A DNA stretch of 64,000 nucleotides, from NCBI RefSeq assembly GCF_000315625.1, contig NW_005434532.1, forward strand, positions 98,703 to 162,702. Reading direction: 5' to 3'. Shown piece after piece: positions 12,224-23,303 of the stretch. Position 1 is the first letter of the stretch; every line of letters starts with the position of its first letter. The DNA comes from Guillardia theta CCMP2712 (Eukaryota > Cryptophyceae > Pyrenomonadales > Geminigeraceae). The translations under genes were made by a program, and so were the position numbers. The notes below the pieces were generated by a model that saw nothing but the letters and a program-made list of their open reading frames with translations, had not been told where the DNA came from and ran no database searches.

Positions 12224-13541
12224 TTACAGCTTCGGTAGGCCGGCAGACCTGAGGGCTCTGCTTGTCAGGAAGGGGAGGGAGCAAGAGCAAGGAGAGGAGA
12301 GAAGGAAGGAAGGGGGGTGTGACAATCAGGAGGAGAGGGGCAGGGCATGCTCAGAGGCGGAAGAGAAAGGAAGGGAGCAAGGGGACGGGGGGTGGATGCA
12401 AAGAATGGGAGGAAGAGCTGAAGAAGGAAGAGCCTGAGGGGAGGAGCTGACCCTAGCGCGCTGTTGATCTGAGGCTTCACTTGAGGCCAGTACTTCTTCC
12501 TAATCTCGGGCATCGCGCCGTAGGCGAAGACGCACGCGAGCGTTCCGACAGTCGCGCCGACGGCCATGTGACCGAAGAGACCCTTGCCTTGGAGAAGAGG
12601 GTAAGATGAGGAAACAACCTCCTCTAGAGCATCTCACCTGCCATGCTGCGACCAGAGACCAGAGACGCCAGCTGGAGGAGAGTTGATCAGTCAGGAGAAT
12701 CGCATGCTCTTGCCCATCACCATTCCTGCAGCGACGAAGTCGTTCTGCTTCTGCAGATTTTGATTCTAGAAGCCAAACAATGAGCTGGCAAGGTCGACAT
12801 TCGCTCCATGTACCTGAGTGATTCTGTAGGCGCGATCATCGACCCCATCAACGGTCAAAGGAACGCCATTGCGCATCTTCGTTCCTGCGAACTGAAGGGA
12901 TCCATCAGCTCCACGCCTCCCGGAGCCTACGGACTACCGCTAGGACGGTGATCGCTCCTGCGCCAAACAAATAGCCTCCGACAAAAAAGGACCTTGACAG
13001 GTTCATGTCAGGCAAGCATCGTCGACAAGCTTGCGTGCTTCTCACCCTCCAACCCTTGGCATGACTACAGAGAAGAGCTTCTCTTTTCTGCCCTTCTGCA
13101 TCCTAACGATCAAGTCAGACACTTGAGCACGGAGATCAGATCTTTGGGCCTGTACCATCGCAGTGGAGCAATGATGCCACACGCTAGAATAGATCCGACC
13201 TTCAACACACAGTCGTCATGTCAACGCACAGGCGTCAGGAGCCAAGATGTCCGCATTTGATGTCAAGAGAAAAGAAAACTCCTCGAGCAGTTGAACTCAT
13301 ACCTGTGCTGTGCGAAATCCAACATGGTTGACGAACACAGCACCTGATTGCGTTGAATACCGAGACATCTCCACATGCCCGACACTCACCTGGATATTCC
13401 GGCATGTTCGGATCAGTATACTTCGATCTGTCTACTTTCCTACAATTGAGAATGCAAGTAAGATCAACCTCAAGCTGACGTTCAGTGCAAAACCAACCTG
13501 CGAGGATCAACCGCTGCAAGCCTATCAACTCCTGTGGACAT
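12224..13541 (-). CDS. small multi-pass membrane protein, Tim17-like / complex I B14.7-like
   Basis: Nine exons in phase: 13498-13541, 13390-13439, 13303-13343, 13156-13199, 12938-12992, 12814-12891, 12721-12765, 12638-12671 plus 12452-12587, and 12224-12248; 183 residues, stop TAA. Three or four short Gly/Ala-rich hydrophobic segments (VGSILACGIIAPL, FFVGGYLFGAGAITVLAF, AAGMLASLVSG, AVGATVGTLACVFAYG) separated by charged loops resemble the Tim17/22/23 fold, as in the NDUFA11/B14.7 complex I subunit. That family call is by pattern only. Alternative: two genes, the second starting at ATG 13006 (MNLSRSFFVGG); the single-gene model is preferred because exon 13156-13199 joins 12938-12992 in phase. 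Likely mitochondrial inner membrane. Confidence 0.6.
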
Positions 13542-14879
13542 CTGCCCAGAGGTGTCAACATTAGATCATGTCGGTAAGCTATAGCATGATTTCAGGTTTT
13601 TCTTTCCTATAGCATAGCCAACTAGCGTGATGTTCATAGTGAAAAACTACAGAAAAGAGTTTGCATTATCTTGCTCTATTTAAACCACAGTGATCGGTAA
13701 AGGAAAAGAGCTTTAGATCAAGTACGAGCGTTCACTAGACACAAAAAACTACATCGACTATAAAAGCATTGATCAACGGCAGTTCAAAAGGAGCCATATA
13801 ATGCTAACCACACGAACCACATCAGACAAGAGTATACATGAATCAAGAAGCATTCGTGTCGGAGTGAGAGGTGAGGAGAGAATGAACAGCAGCATCTGAC
13901 TTGACTAGAAGCGACTAGGTGCATTGGAAGCTTGAGAAGCATCAGGCCATCCTCGTGACATCAAGTTGCATGAACACTAAGCAAGTCCTTCAGCATGGCT
14001 GTGTTTGACCATGGCTGCATATCATGTCGGCTTCTCAGTGTCAGGAGCATGTGCGGCTGATGCGAAGAACATTGGCTTCGTGGCAAAACTTCGCCATTTT
14101 AGCCGCGGAGGAGGTAATGTGAAGTGGAGGGGTCGTAAGCAAAGGGGGAGGTGGAGGGGGAGTCAGATAGGCCATGATGGGTAGGGTAGTCATCCATGGT
14201 AGGTAGAAGCAATGATGCAAAGGTAAGATGATGATGTGATGATATTATAGACAGAACTGAATAAATACTGAGCAAGAGAGGTCAGAAGACATACCCAATG
14301 TAGAGTATGGGGTACAGTTTGCTTGTGTGGGGGTGAAGTATTGTGTTAGGGGGTGGGGGGTTGTTGGAGCGCATAATGATCATACCTAGTCTAGAGGAAG
14401 GGCACATAAAAGTACTCAAGGGTGAAACTAAGGGTCTTCTTGACTCTAATATGGTGGTAGGGGTCATAACCCCCACCCACTCACACCAGTCTCTCAGTGA
14501 AACGTTACTACATAATATAACTAGCTGTTTGTCCCGGCAATGCCCGGAAAGAATTTAGGAGATATCTCGGCCCGGACAGCCGCTCGCCCGGCCGGTCACT
14601 GTGACACTGATGGGACTCCCGGGCCGGGCCGGGCCGGGCTTCCTCAAACCCAACTGACAACCTTTACACTGACAACTGTCGCTTGATTATCTTGTTCTCA
14701 ATGTGACTCGTCACTGGCACCATGACTAAGTTGCCGCCGCACCGTCCGACTGGCTGCCAGACTGGCAGTGCTGCGTTGCCAGATCGAACTTCGGAAGCGT
14801 CACTGTCTCGCCTCGTCTGGCAGCGCCCTCCCCTTGTCCACCCGCCAGTGGCTCCAGCGCTTCCGAAGTTCAAGTCAAG
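13542..14879. other. intergenic; telomere-like G-rich tract and a GC-rich island
   Basis: No gene seen. 13560-14090 is AT-rich. 14100-14470 carries GGTAGGGTAGTC and GGGGGTGGGGGG runs resembling those at 6026-7200. 14530-14880 is a GC-rich island (CCCGGGCCGGGCC) with a perfect 14-base inverted repeat at 14786-14799 / 14868-14881. Confidence 0.5.
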
Positions 14880-14881
14880 TC
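14530..14881. repeat. GC-rich island 1
   Basis: Composed of CCGG/GGCC and GTCAC/GTGAC words with a run GGGCCGGGCCGGGCCGGGC. A 14-base perfect inverted repeat, GAACTTCGGAAGCG / CGCTTCCGAAGTTC, lies at 14786-14799 and 14868-14881. The CTTCCGAAGTTC motif recurs in the island near 57430. Confidence 0.7.
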
Positions 14882-15586
14882 ACCACCCTGGGTAGACTTT
14901 CTCCGGTCCTGGGGAGGTCAGCTGGTCAGAGAGCTCAACGAGCAGGTCGCCTCCTACGAGCATCGCCTTGCCGAGGAGGTCTCGTCGGTTTGCCGCTGCC
15001 TGCTCCTCCAAGGCAGAGACTGGCGATTCTAGGAGCGAGGTAAGAATGATGAGCTGCCGCGTGTAGCGGAAGAAGACGAGGAGGAGCACAGGAGGGGGAG
15101 GAGAAGGGGGGGGACCAGGAGGAGGAAGAGGAGAGGAGGGAAAGGAGAATTTTTGGGGAGAGGAGGAACGAGAGGAGGATACCTTGAGTCGGCGGTGTCA
15201 TCTTGAGACCACTGGCCCTGCAACACACGACGGTGAGGAGGAGACGAGCGGGGAGCTGGACTTTACCTTGACGTCCGGGACTTCCCTGGAGGAGCTGGTG
15301 GGGCAAGTCAGAGATCAGCGCAGTCGCGTCCGCCATGTCCATACACGACGAAGTAGGAGAGTGGAAGAACTTCAGCCGACAACTCCTGCGCCTCGACGTT
15401 GAGCGCTTCTGGGTACGCGTCCACGAGCAGGTCCACTACAGCTGCCAAACAAGATTCAGCTAGAAGAGGAGGACGAGGAGGACGAGGAGGACGAGGAGGA
15501 CGAGGAGGACGAGGAGGACGAGGAAGAGAGGACGAGGACGAGGACGACGAGGACGAGGACGAGGAGGACGAGGAGGACGAGGAAGA

Positions 15587-15646
<60 letters not shown>

Positions 15647-17921
15647 GACAAGGACGACGAGGAGGCAACAGGAGCTTAGAGGAGAGGGGCCGTTGCAGTA
15701 GATGACGAGAGGGATCCTTCGAGCCAGGAGTCAAGACGCGCCGCTCCCTCCATGTTTGCGTACCTTGCTGTGGAATCTTTCAACCTCGCGATCTCAGGCG
15801 TGAGAATTCTCCTGACGTTGCCGGCCATGGCATGAGGAGAAGAGCAGAGGACGTGTAGAGGCGTCCTCCTCCTCCTGCAGCGCCGGTGAGCTCAGGAGAC
15901 AGGCGGGCAGATTGCTGCTGACCGATCTTGGACGCAGATGGGGGAGGAGGGGATAGAAGTTTGTAAGATGAGGTTGCAAAGGTGGGATACAAGCTCCAGA
16001 GGATGGTTGCGCTGGAGCAGTAGCTGGGCCATCTTGAGGTGGAAGGGAGGTGGGAACGTGCCCTGGTATCTGAGGTAGAAGTCGACGAGCAGAAGCAAGA
16101 TCCCTTCCGCTCTCTCGTCCTGATGGCAGAAGAAGTTTCAGATGGCCAGCAGGTCAGGAGCGGCGACCTGCCTTGTCGACCGACAGCCTTTCGAGCTCGA
16201 GGTTCAGCTCGATATGGAGCATCTTCCAGGTGGAGGTGTACTGGGAGACAAGCACGTCACGCAGGTGGTCAGCAGCAGGACAGACAGCATGCCTCGCCCG
16301 ACCTCTCCTGGCAGAGGCGGTACACTCGGTCCACAGCAGCCTTGACCTCTGAACCCTCCTGCTGGAAGGCATGCTGGAAGTAGGAAGAGAGGACTTGGTG
16401 GAGGTCTTCCTTCGCTGCTGACCTGTGGAGCTTCTTCTTCACCGCTAACAGCATCTTCTCCAACGCCGCCTCGTCCAAACTTTGACAGGCTCAGTCAGCA
16501 GACCGACCCGTCCAGCAGCAAGTGGCCACTCACGTCTCTTGTGCTGGGCCGGCTGCCCCGGGTGATGGAGACGTCGAGGCTCCCTGCTGGCAGGTGAGGT
16601 GGAGGTGGCTGTTTCTCAGCTCGTGGCCTTACGGAGCTGCGGCGGAGATTCGCTATGGAGGATTTCCGACGGTTTGCAGCGACTTTGCGGATCCTGACAG
16701 GCGGTCACCAGGGGCCCAGCTGGGGTGGGGGAGAGAGCACTCAGTCTCCTTCTGCTGCTTGTCGACAAAGTCCTTCATCGTCTCAGCCTGCTCGAGGACG
16801 GAAAGGAGGGGGCAAGGAAGAGTTTTGCGATAGACCTGCACGTGGGTGAGGAGAGGAGAGGGAGAGAGGGCAAGCAACGGTCGCCACGCCGAAGTTCTCC
16901 TGCACTCTCAAGATGTAGAAGATGATCTTGAAGGAGATCTCAAGGAGCTCCTCAACAGATTGAACAAGAACAAGTACCAGGTCAAGAACGTCGATGTGAG
17001 TGCAGATAGAGTTGGAACAGACTTGATGCAGGATGGTCTGACCTTTCCTTTACCAAACGTGAGACAGGACGGTCTTCTATGAACAAGGATCAAGTCATCA
17101 AGTCACCTGTTCAAGGACATAACGGACTCTGGAAAGGCCTGGGAGCCGAAGAGATCAACGTGGAACTATAAGGCTCTCGTGGGGGACCTCGAGAAGGATC
17201 TGGAACATCTGCCTGGTCGCTGACACGTTGCTCGCGAGCAGGTGAACAGGAAGGTCTCCCTCAAACGATGAGAGCTTTGCACTCCTGAGAGTGACACGTC
17301 GACAGAAGTAAGGAGCAATGAAGCATGTTGAGAACGTGCTTGCCTCTTGTGTGAAAACAGAATGATCTCGAGCAGCGACAGCTCCAAACCTGTGTGCAGC
17401 ATATCAGACATGTGAAGATACAACTGAGACACTGACATGGGTTGGTACACAGATGATGTAGAGGCGTCATGCCCAGGTCGTCGGGGATGGCGCACTGGCA
17501 GGAGCGTCAAGGAGGAGCTGGCGGATGCTGGTCGGGCTTACGGCAGTCGGAGATTTCTCGACGAGCGACTTGAGACTTTGAGCCTCGACCGTCCGGTTCC
17601 TACAGAGATGATGGAGAGGGAGGCGACCCCGCCCATCGCATCTGGAAGGTTTTCTAAGAGGACGAGAGAGAGAGCGATAGCTACCTCATGAGATCGTCGG
17701 GTGATCGGACAAGTTTGTTGAGGAGCTGTTCGAGGTCTCGCATCGAATCTTGTTTGTCATCGTCGCTGTTGATCTTTCTTGCTTGAGTTTGACAGAGGAT
17801 GTGGAAGACAGAAAGATTTTGATCGTCTTCCCATAAGACCCCTGCAGGAAACATGGAAACAAGATGCTCTGATGACGACGAGTAAAGAGGACAAGGATAA
17901 AATCATGAGGACGGGAAGAGC

Positions 17922-17952
<31 letters not shown>

Positions 17953-20569
17953 TGTCGTGGTGATCGAGGAGGAGTATCATCAAGACGAAAAAGGGGAGGA
18001 GGATGGGGAGAACAAGTTGTACAGTTCAGTTTCTCTAGAGGAAGTTCCAATGCCTACCTATGATCTTGTTGCTTGCACAGTTGTTTCCGCACAGATCGTG
18101 GAGGGGGATTCGGTTCCATCGTGATCTACAGCACTACGTAAAAAGCTTGCCGGAAAGATGAGAGGTTGTCACTTGTTCTTCGTAGTTACCATCACATGCG
18201 CTGAGGGGTGCGAGCAGATGAGAATCATTCCCTGCTCATGAAAAGCAATCACACCATCAACATCCCCTCTCCCACCCTCTTGGAACGCAGACTTCCCTCC
18301 TACGTCCCTACTACTTGCCTCGTACTTCCCTCCTACAACCCTCTCGTCTTCTCTCTGCCTGCTTGTCTCATCGTCCTCCTTGTCTTTTTCTCCTTTCCTT
18401 TCTCCTTCTGCCATCTTCAAGTCTTGTTCACTTGCCTTGAGGGTAATCGAAGGATTCATGCAGTAGACATGCAGCGGATTCAACTTCTTATCCCGCGGGC
18501 TCTTTGAGCGTGAAGGTAAGCCAGTCTCAAGGAGAAGAGTGAAGAGAGGGAAAAGAAGGAAAGGAAGGCACCAGCAAAGGTATGAGAGAAGAATCAGAGA
18601 TGGAGATGGAGATGGACACTGACTGACTGACTGACTGACTGACTGATTGACTGACTGACTGACTGACTGACTGACTGACTGACTGACTGACTGACTGACT
18701 GACTGACTGACTGACTGACTGACTGACTGACTGACTGACTGACTGACTGACTGACTGACTGACTGACTGACTGACTGACTGACTGACTGACTGACTGACT
18801 GACTGACTGACTGACTAAGACAGAGATAGAAACAGAGATAGAATATCGACAAGTGCGAACAAGTTTCACCTGCATCATCTCGAGGCAAACTTCATCAAGA
18901 AGCTCATCTTTGTCCACCAAACAAACCCGTGAGCAAACTGAAACAAGCATCTGCAGAGTCATCACCCAGCAAGCTCAGCGAAGGAGTAGGGTCGACGATG
19001 CCACATTCCTCAATCATCTTCTGATATGACGAGCTTGTTGTCTTCAAGACCATCCTCATCGCAGGTGAGACGACCGAGGGCCATGCCACGTCCTGCTCCT
19101 CGCTCCCCTGAAAAAGAGCGACTAACTTCTCGACTTCAGTCTGCTCCTCTTGCTTCATGGACTGATCAGAATCCGAGTCCGACCGGTTTAAGTCAAGAAA
19201 ACCCTCGTCCTCTCTTCCTCCTCCTGGTTTCACAGGCAACTTCCTCCTACTCCTCGTCCGCCTCCACCATCTCTGCAAGAAAACAGTCGACTTGAACAAT
19301 TTGTCCAGCCTGCTCGAGTCCCTGAACTCTCTTGTCTCTACCAGATCCTCTCTGATCTGTTTGCTCTCGGCCAGCTGCGCAGGGACGTTAGCAACAACAT
19401 CGCAGGCACCCGAGGTCTCACGAGAGCTTCAAGCTTCTCCTCGGCGATCAGCTTCTCTGCTACCTGGAATGCTGCGGGTGCTGATCAGCATGGCTGTCCT
19501 CTCGCTCTCTGCACACCTTGTCTCCCCGCCATGATCGCCTCCAGCACGACTTTCTTGGTGCGCTCCAACACGGCCACGTCGTCCTGCTCATGAAAGAGCC
19601 ACTGTGTCTGCGAGGCTGCGATCAGGAGGAGACAGGAAGGAGCTGAGGTACCGTGAACACCAACTGGTCGTTGACGAACTCGACAAGGGACTCTGGCTGG
19701 AACTGGTCAACGAAACTGGCGTCCAAGTCCTTAGCCGACAGGACTTGGTTGAGGTCGAAGAAAGGTTTCCCTGTAGAGCCAGTCCCATGCTTCTTGCCGT
19801 GGGACCATTCCCCGAAATAGCACTGATATATCAGAGTCTGCGGACATTCCTTGACTTTTGATCGCATTCAAGTCGGCGGATTAGGCTTTAGGATGAACTA
19901 CAAGACATTTCGCAGCATGAATTATCATCAGTCTTGGTTAAAGTTCCAAATTAGACCAAAGAACGTGCATCTAATACAGAAGCATACTGTCCAATCTACA
20001 ACTTATCTTACACTTCAATTCGAAGCCTGAAAGTCTTTTATAACGTCTGACATCGCTATCACTTGACCAGGTGTGTTGAGGATTTGGACTTTACAAACTA
20101 CTTTATCATATCTTTCCTGTTTGTAGATTTTGCTTTGATTCACAGGTTTATTGTTGCAGATGAAATCGATTTGACATATTCGCTCCTGATTGTCTCAGGT
20201 CTGTGAACGAACCGGCAATGCTTCTGTACACAGTGTAACATCGGTATACGACGAAGATTTCTCCAACAACCCCTTCTCGCAAAGCTCACTTGTAGCCGCA
20301 GTTGGACTTCTAGGCGACGTTATTGTTTCTATGACTTCGCCCTTGCCTTTGAGCGCTGCTTGCCGCTTCTGAACTGCCGCAGACACGTTGGCAAGAAGTA
20401 TTGCTCCATCGGCAAGCACTTGGATCCTCTGAGAGGATAGGACTCCTCCACGACTATCCAGCAAGGAGCGACGTTGCAAGCGACAGGCGTTGGCGTCCAT
20501 GTAAGCCAGCTGACTGGGACTGAGAGTGAGCCTTGGAGATGGAGGATGGGGACGCCGAGTCGCAGGCAT
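14880..20569 (-). CDS. large MORN / coiled-coil / ankyrin-repeat protein
   Basis: Many-exon gene, partly resolved. Start ATG 20569. Well-supported exons: 20213-20569, 19652-19822 (MORN motif YFGEWSHGKKHGTGS), 19517-19607, 19422-19471, 18966-19374 (basic WWRRTRSRRK then acidic), 18870-18907. Further exons down to about 16900 show ankyrin-type signatures (WNRIPLHDLCGNN; PDDLGMTPLHHLC; EGDLPVHLLASNVSA), then helical segments, ending at TGA 14880. Neighbouring exons keep phase, but some junctions between 17400 and 17200 and between 16300 and 15000 are unsolved, and one donor may be GC. It may therefore be two genes, with a second start near 15829. MORN and ankyrin repeats bind lipids and proteins, so a membrane-associated scaffold is plausible. 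Exons 1-5 are partly duplicated at 22303-22956. Confidence 0.6.
15466..15660. repeat. (GACGAGGAG)n microsatellite
   Basis: About 190 bases of GACGAG/GAGGAC units inside the minus-strand MORN/ankyrin gene. Read on the sense strand it is a C/T-rich tract upstream of an acceptor site. Confidence 0.9.
18618..18816. repeat. (TGAC)n tetranucleotide microsatellite
   Basis: About 50 near-perfect TGAC units with a single GATT interruption near 18645. It lies in an intron of the MORN/ankyrin gene between exon 18870-18907 and the next exon (about 18450-18515). Translated, it gives only Ser-Gln runs, so the long open frame through it is not a gene. Confidence 0.95.
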
Positions 20570-21711
20570 ACTTGATCGAAACTTGGACGAAGCTAACAGA
20601 GGGACCGATGCTGATCGCAAGAGGAGCAAGGGAAGGAGGAGGGAAGGAGGAGGGAAGGAGGAGGAGTGTTGGGAGTCGGGAGACTTTCAGGTCACGAGGA
20701 GAGGAATGATTTGTATGGGGGATGAAGGGTTTGCTCTCTGGCTAGGGTTACGGGGGAATGGTACGAAGAAGGCTTATCGGTCACGAGGTCAGGTCTCGTG
20801 ACTTCAGCCCTCTCAACAGCTTACAGTGCGGCTCCTTCCTACCCCACCCCCTCCTCGTCCTTCACCTCAGGACTCTCCCTTACCCAGGGGGTACGTGAAC
20901 ACCGTGACTCCAGCCGGTCAAACTGTGCCAGTGACTTGAAGCCTGTATCACTCAGTGAGTGACTGAGGCCCTTGACTGAGTTAAGTTAACCGTGACGGTC
21001 GGCACTGCAAGAGACCCTCACAGCTTCTTCAGTGTGACCGCCAGGTGAGCTCGTGGGCCAGACCAGTGAGTGTCCACGTGATACCTGATCCCCCTTACAG
21101 CCTGAGTTCAAAGTCACACTGTGTACACACTGTCACAAGTTCAGTTCAAAGTATTAAAATCTAAAAAAAAATCTAGAACGAGGCCCGTGACAATCACTGT
21201 CAGGATGGGCCCCCGGCGTCCGCTGTGACGGCGTTTGACCCTTTCACATTGAAACGTGGCACCGTTGAATTCAATGTGAGTGGCAAGAGGATTCCGATGG
21301 CCGATCGGATGCAGTGCCATAATCATGACCGTACCCGGGCCGGGGGCGCCGGGTACGGTCACTAGTACCGTAGTAACTTGGCCGGCTACCCGGGCCCGAT
21401 CTGACAGAAAGCCGGGCCGGGCTCGGACGACCGTGACTGTCGGACTGAGAGTCCGGAGTCCGATCAGCCGGAGGCTTCCGAGGCCGGGCCGTGCCAGACT
21501 GAGTGACCGACACCGGGGACCTGAACTCAGTTGGCTCACAGATCATCGGATCGGACTCCCAGGCTCCCGGACCGTTGGCCCTGGACGGAGGATGCGGCCC
21601 TTGTCAAACAATAATGAAGGGGGGGACGATGATGTCGGATGGAGTCAAGGGCATGCGAGGAACTTAGAGGCGCTCGCCCGCCGCCCTTTCAGACCTCTAG
21701 CCTTCCACTAG
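20570..21711. other. intergenic with GC-rich island 2
   Basis: No gene seen. 20820-21170 holds palindromic CAGTGA/TCACTG words. 21180-21600 is a GC-rich island (GGGCCGGGCTCGGACGACC type) that gives long frames on both strands, as expected from GC bias rather than coding. Confidence 0.55.
21180..21610. repeat. GC-rich island 2
   Basis: Rich in CCGG, GGACTC, GTACCGG and GTGACTG. Same word composition as the islands near 14.6, 29, 31.5, 47.3, 57.4 and 58.3 kb. Confidence 0.7.
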
Positions 21712-22802
21712 ATGGCAGAGGAGAGCCATGCATGGACGGTCGATGCCGTAAGAGGAGGAGGAGGAGGAGGAGGAGGCGAAGGAGGGGGAGTAAGAAATCT
21801 TGTTATGGTCCATGACATGGCATCCGCAGGCTTCCTGTCCGTTGGAAGAGATCGTCTACTCTCCTCCTTGCAAGTATGTCGGTCAGCTCCACCCGCAAAC
21901 GAGGATGTGGCATGGTCATGGAAAGAGCGTCAACAGCGACAGCAGACAGACGGTGAGGAAGTGATCGCCGACCTTCTTGTCTTTTTGATCCGATCCGATC
22001 TAACCTGACCTGACCTGACCTGACCTGACCTGACTTGATCTGATCTGATCTGATCTGATCTGATCTGATCTGTTTGTTTGATCTGTTCTTGTTTTCTCAG
22101 ATCTATGGCCGTTGGTCAGACGGAGTTCTAGTTGGTCCTGCTGTGATGGTGGACTCAACGGAGACGGCGTCCTCCGAAGGATTCAGGACGCGAGTCCTCT
22201 GCATTGAGATGGGGGGTCAGCACGCGCAAGGACTTGGAGTTGAGATGGTAGAGGTAGGAAAGTGCGAGGAGGTGGCAGGGAAAGGAAGTGTAGCAGAAGG
22301 GAAGTGCTATTTCGGGGAATGGTCCCACGGCAAGAAGCATGGGACTGGCTCTACAGGGAAACCTTTCTTCGACCTCAACCAAGTCCTGTCGGCTAAGGAC
22401 TTGGACGCCAGTTTCGTTGACCAGTTCCAGCCAGAGTCCCTTGTCGAGTTCGTCAACGACCAGTTGGTGTTCACGGTACCTCAGCTCCTTCCTGTCTCCT
22501 CCTGATCGCAGCCTCGCAGACACAGTGGCTCTTTCATGAGCAGGACGACGTGGCCGTGTTGGAGCGCACCAAGAAAGTCGTGCTGGAGGCGATCATGGCG
22601 GGGAGACAAGGTGTGCAGAGAGCGAGAGGACAGCCATGCTGATCAGCACCCGCAGCATTCCAGGTAGCAGAGAAGCTGATCGCCGAGGAGAAGCTTGAAG
22701 CTCTCGTGAGACCTCGGGTGCCTGCGATGTTGTTGCTAACGTCCCTGCGCAGCTGGCCGAGAGCAAGCAGATCAGAGAGGATCTGGTAGAGACAAGAAAG
22801 TA
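21712..22802 (+). pseudogene. truncated MORN gene, partial copy of the 14880-20569 gene
   Basis: Coding frames run from a Gly-rich start (ATG 21712) through a possible MORN motif (IYGRWSDGVLVGP, from 22102) into a 495-base segment (22303-22797) that is an inverted copy of 19330-19824. It includes the MORN exon, two helical exons and their introns. The last exon reads LAESKQIREDLVETRK and hits TAA at 22801-22803, right at the duplication breakpoint, so the basic, acidic and ankyrin parts of the parent are missing. I saw one substitution against the parent (AAACAG to AAGCAG). Could be a young pseudogene or an expressed short MORN protein. Confidence 0.6.
22003..22071. repeat. (TGACC)n / (TGATC)n microsatellite
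   Basis: Tandem CTGAC units grading into CTGAT units. It ends just before the acceptor of the exon at 22102 and so looks like part of an intron. Confidence 0.9.
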
Positions 22803-22956
22803 AGCACTTGGATCCTCTGAGAGGATAGGACTCCTCCACGACTATCCAGCAAGGAGCGACGTTGCAAGCGACAGGCGTTGGCGTCCATGTAAGCCAACTG
22901 ACTGGGACTGAGAGTGAGCCTTGGAGATGGAGGATGGGGACGCCGAGTCGCAGGCA
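22303..22956. repeat. composite duplication (inverted 495 bp + direct 155 bp)
   Basis: 22303-22797 matches the reverse complement of 19330-19824 over 495 bases with no length change. 22802-22956 matches 20414-20568 in direct orientation over 155 bases with no length change (one substitution noticed: CCAGCT to CCAACT). The two source blocks are separated in the parent and lie in opposite relative orientation in the copy. Confidence 0.93.
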
Positions 22957-23303
22957 GCAGCTGGACACACTAAACCGCATCTGGGACTCAGCTGGGACTT
23001 GTAAGTTGAGAGATTGTGACTGACCGAGCTGGGAACAACGCTACAAGAATGATTAGGGTTTGTTTCCGTAGCATTTCATTATCATACATATTGAACAAGT
23101 CTCAGCAAAGGGCTGTGGGCTTCCATGTTCTTGTCCCTTGTTGACAAAATTAAGAGCAATTTGGGGAGAGAACAAGGGGAGGAGGAGCAGAGAAAAGAGA
23201 GGGGGGGGAGAGGAACGTAGAGGGAAGGGGAAGAAGAGCATATTGGAAGAGAGGGGTAGGAGATGAATCTGAGATGGAGCAGAAGAATCACCGAGTTGCT
23301 GCT
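22803..23303. other. intergenic
   Basis: Holds the direct-duplicate block (22802-22956) and purine-rich DNA (23180-23240). No gene seen. Confidence 0.5.

Noticed and set aside
18169-18888. 239-codon Ser-Gln repeat ORF
   Set aside because: Translation of a (TGAC)n microsatellite; real exons flank it on either side.
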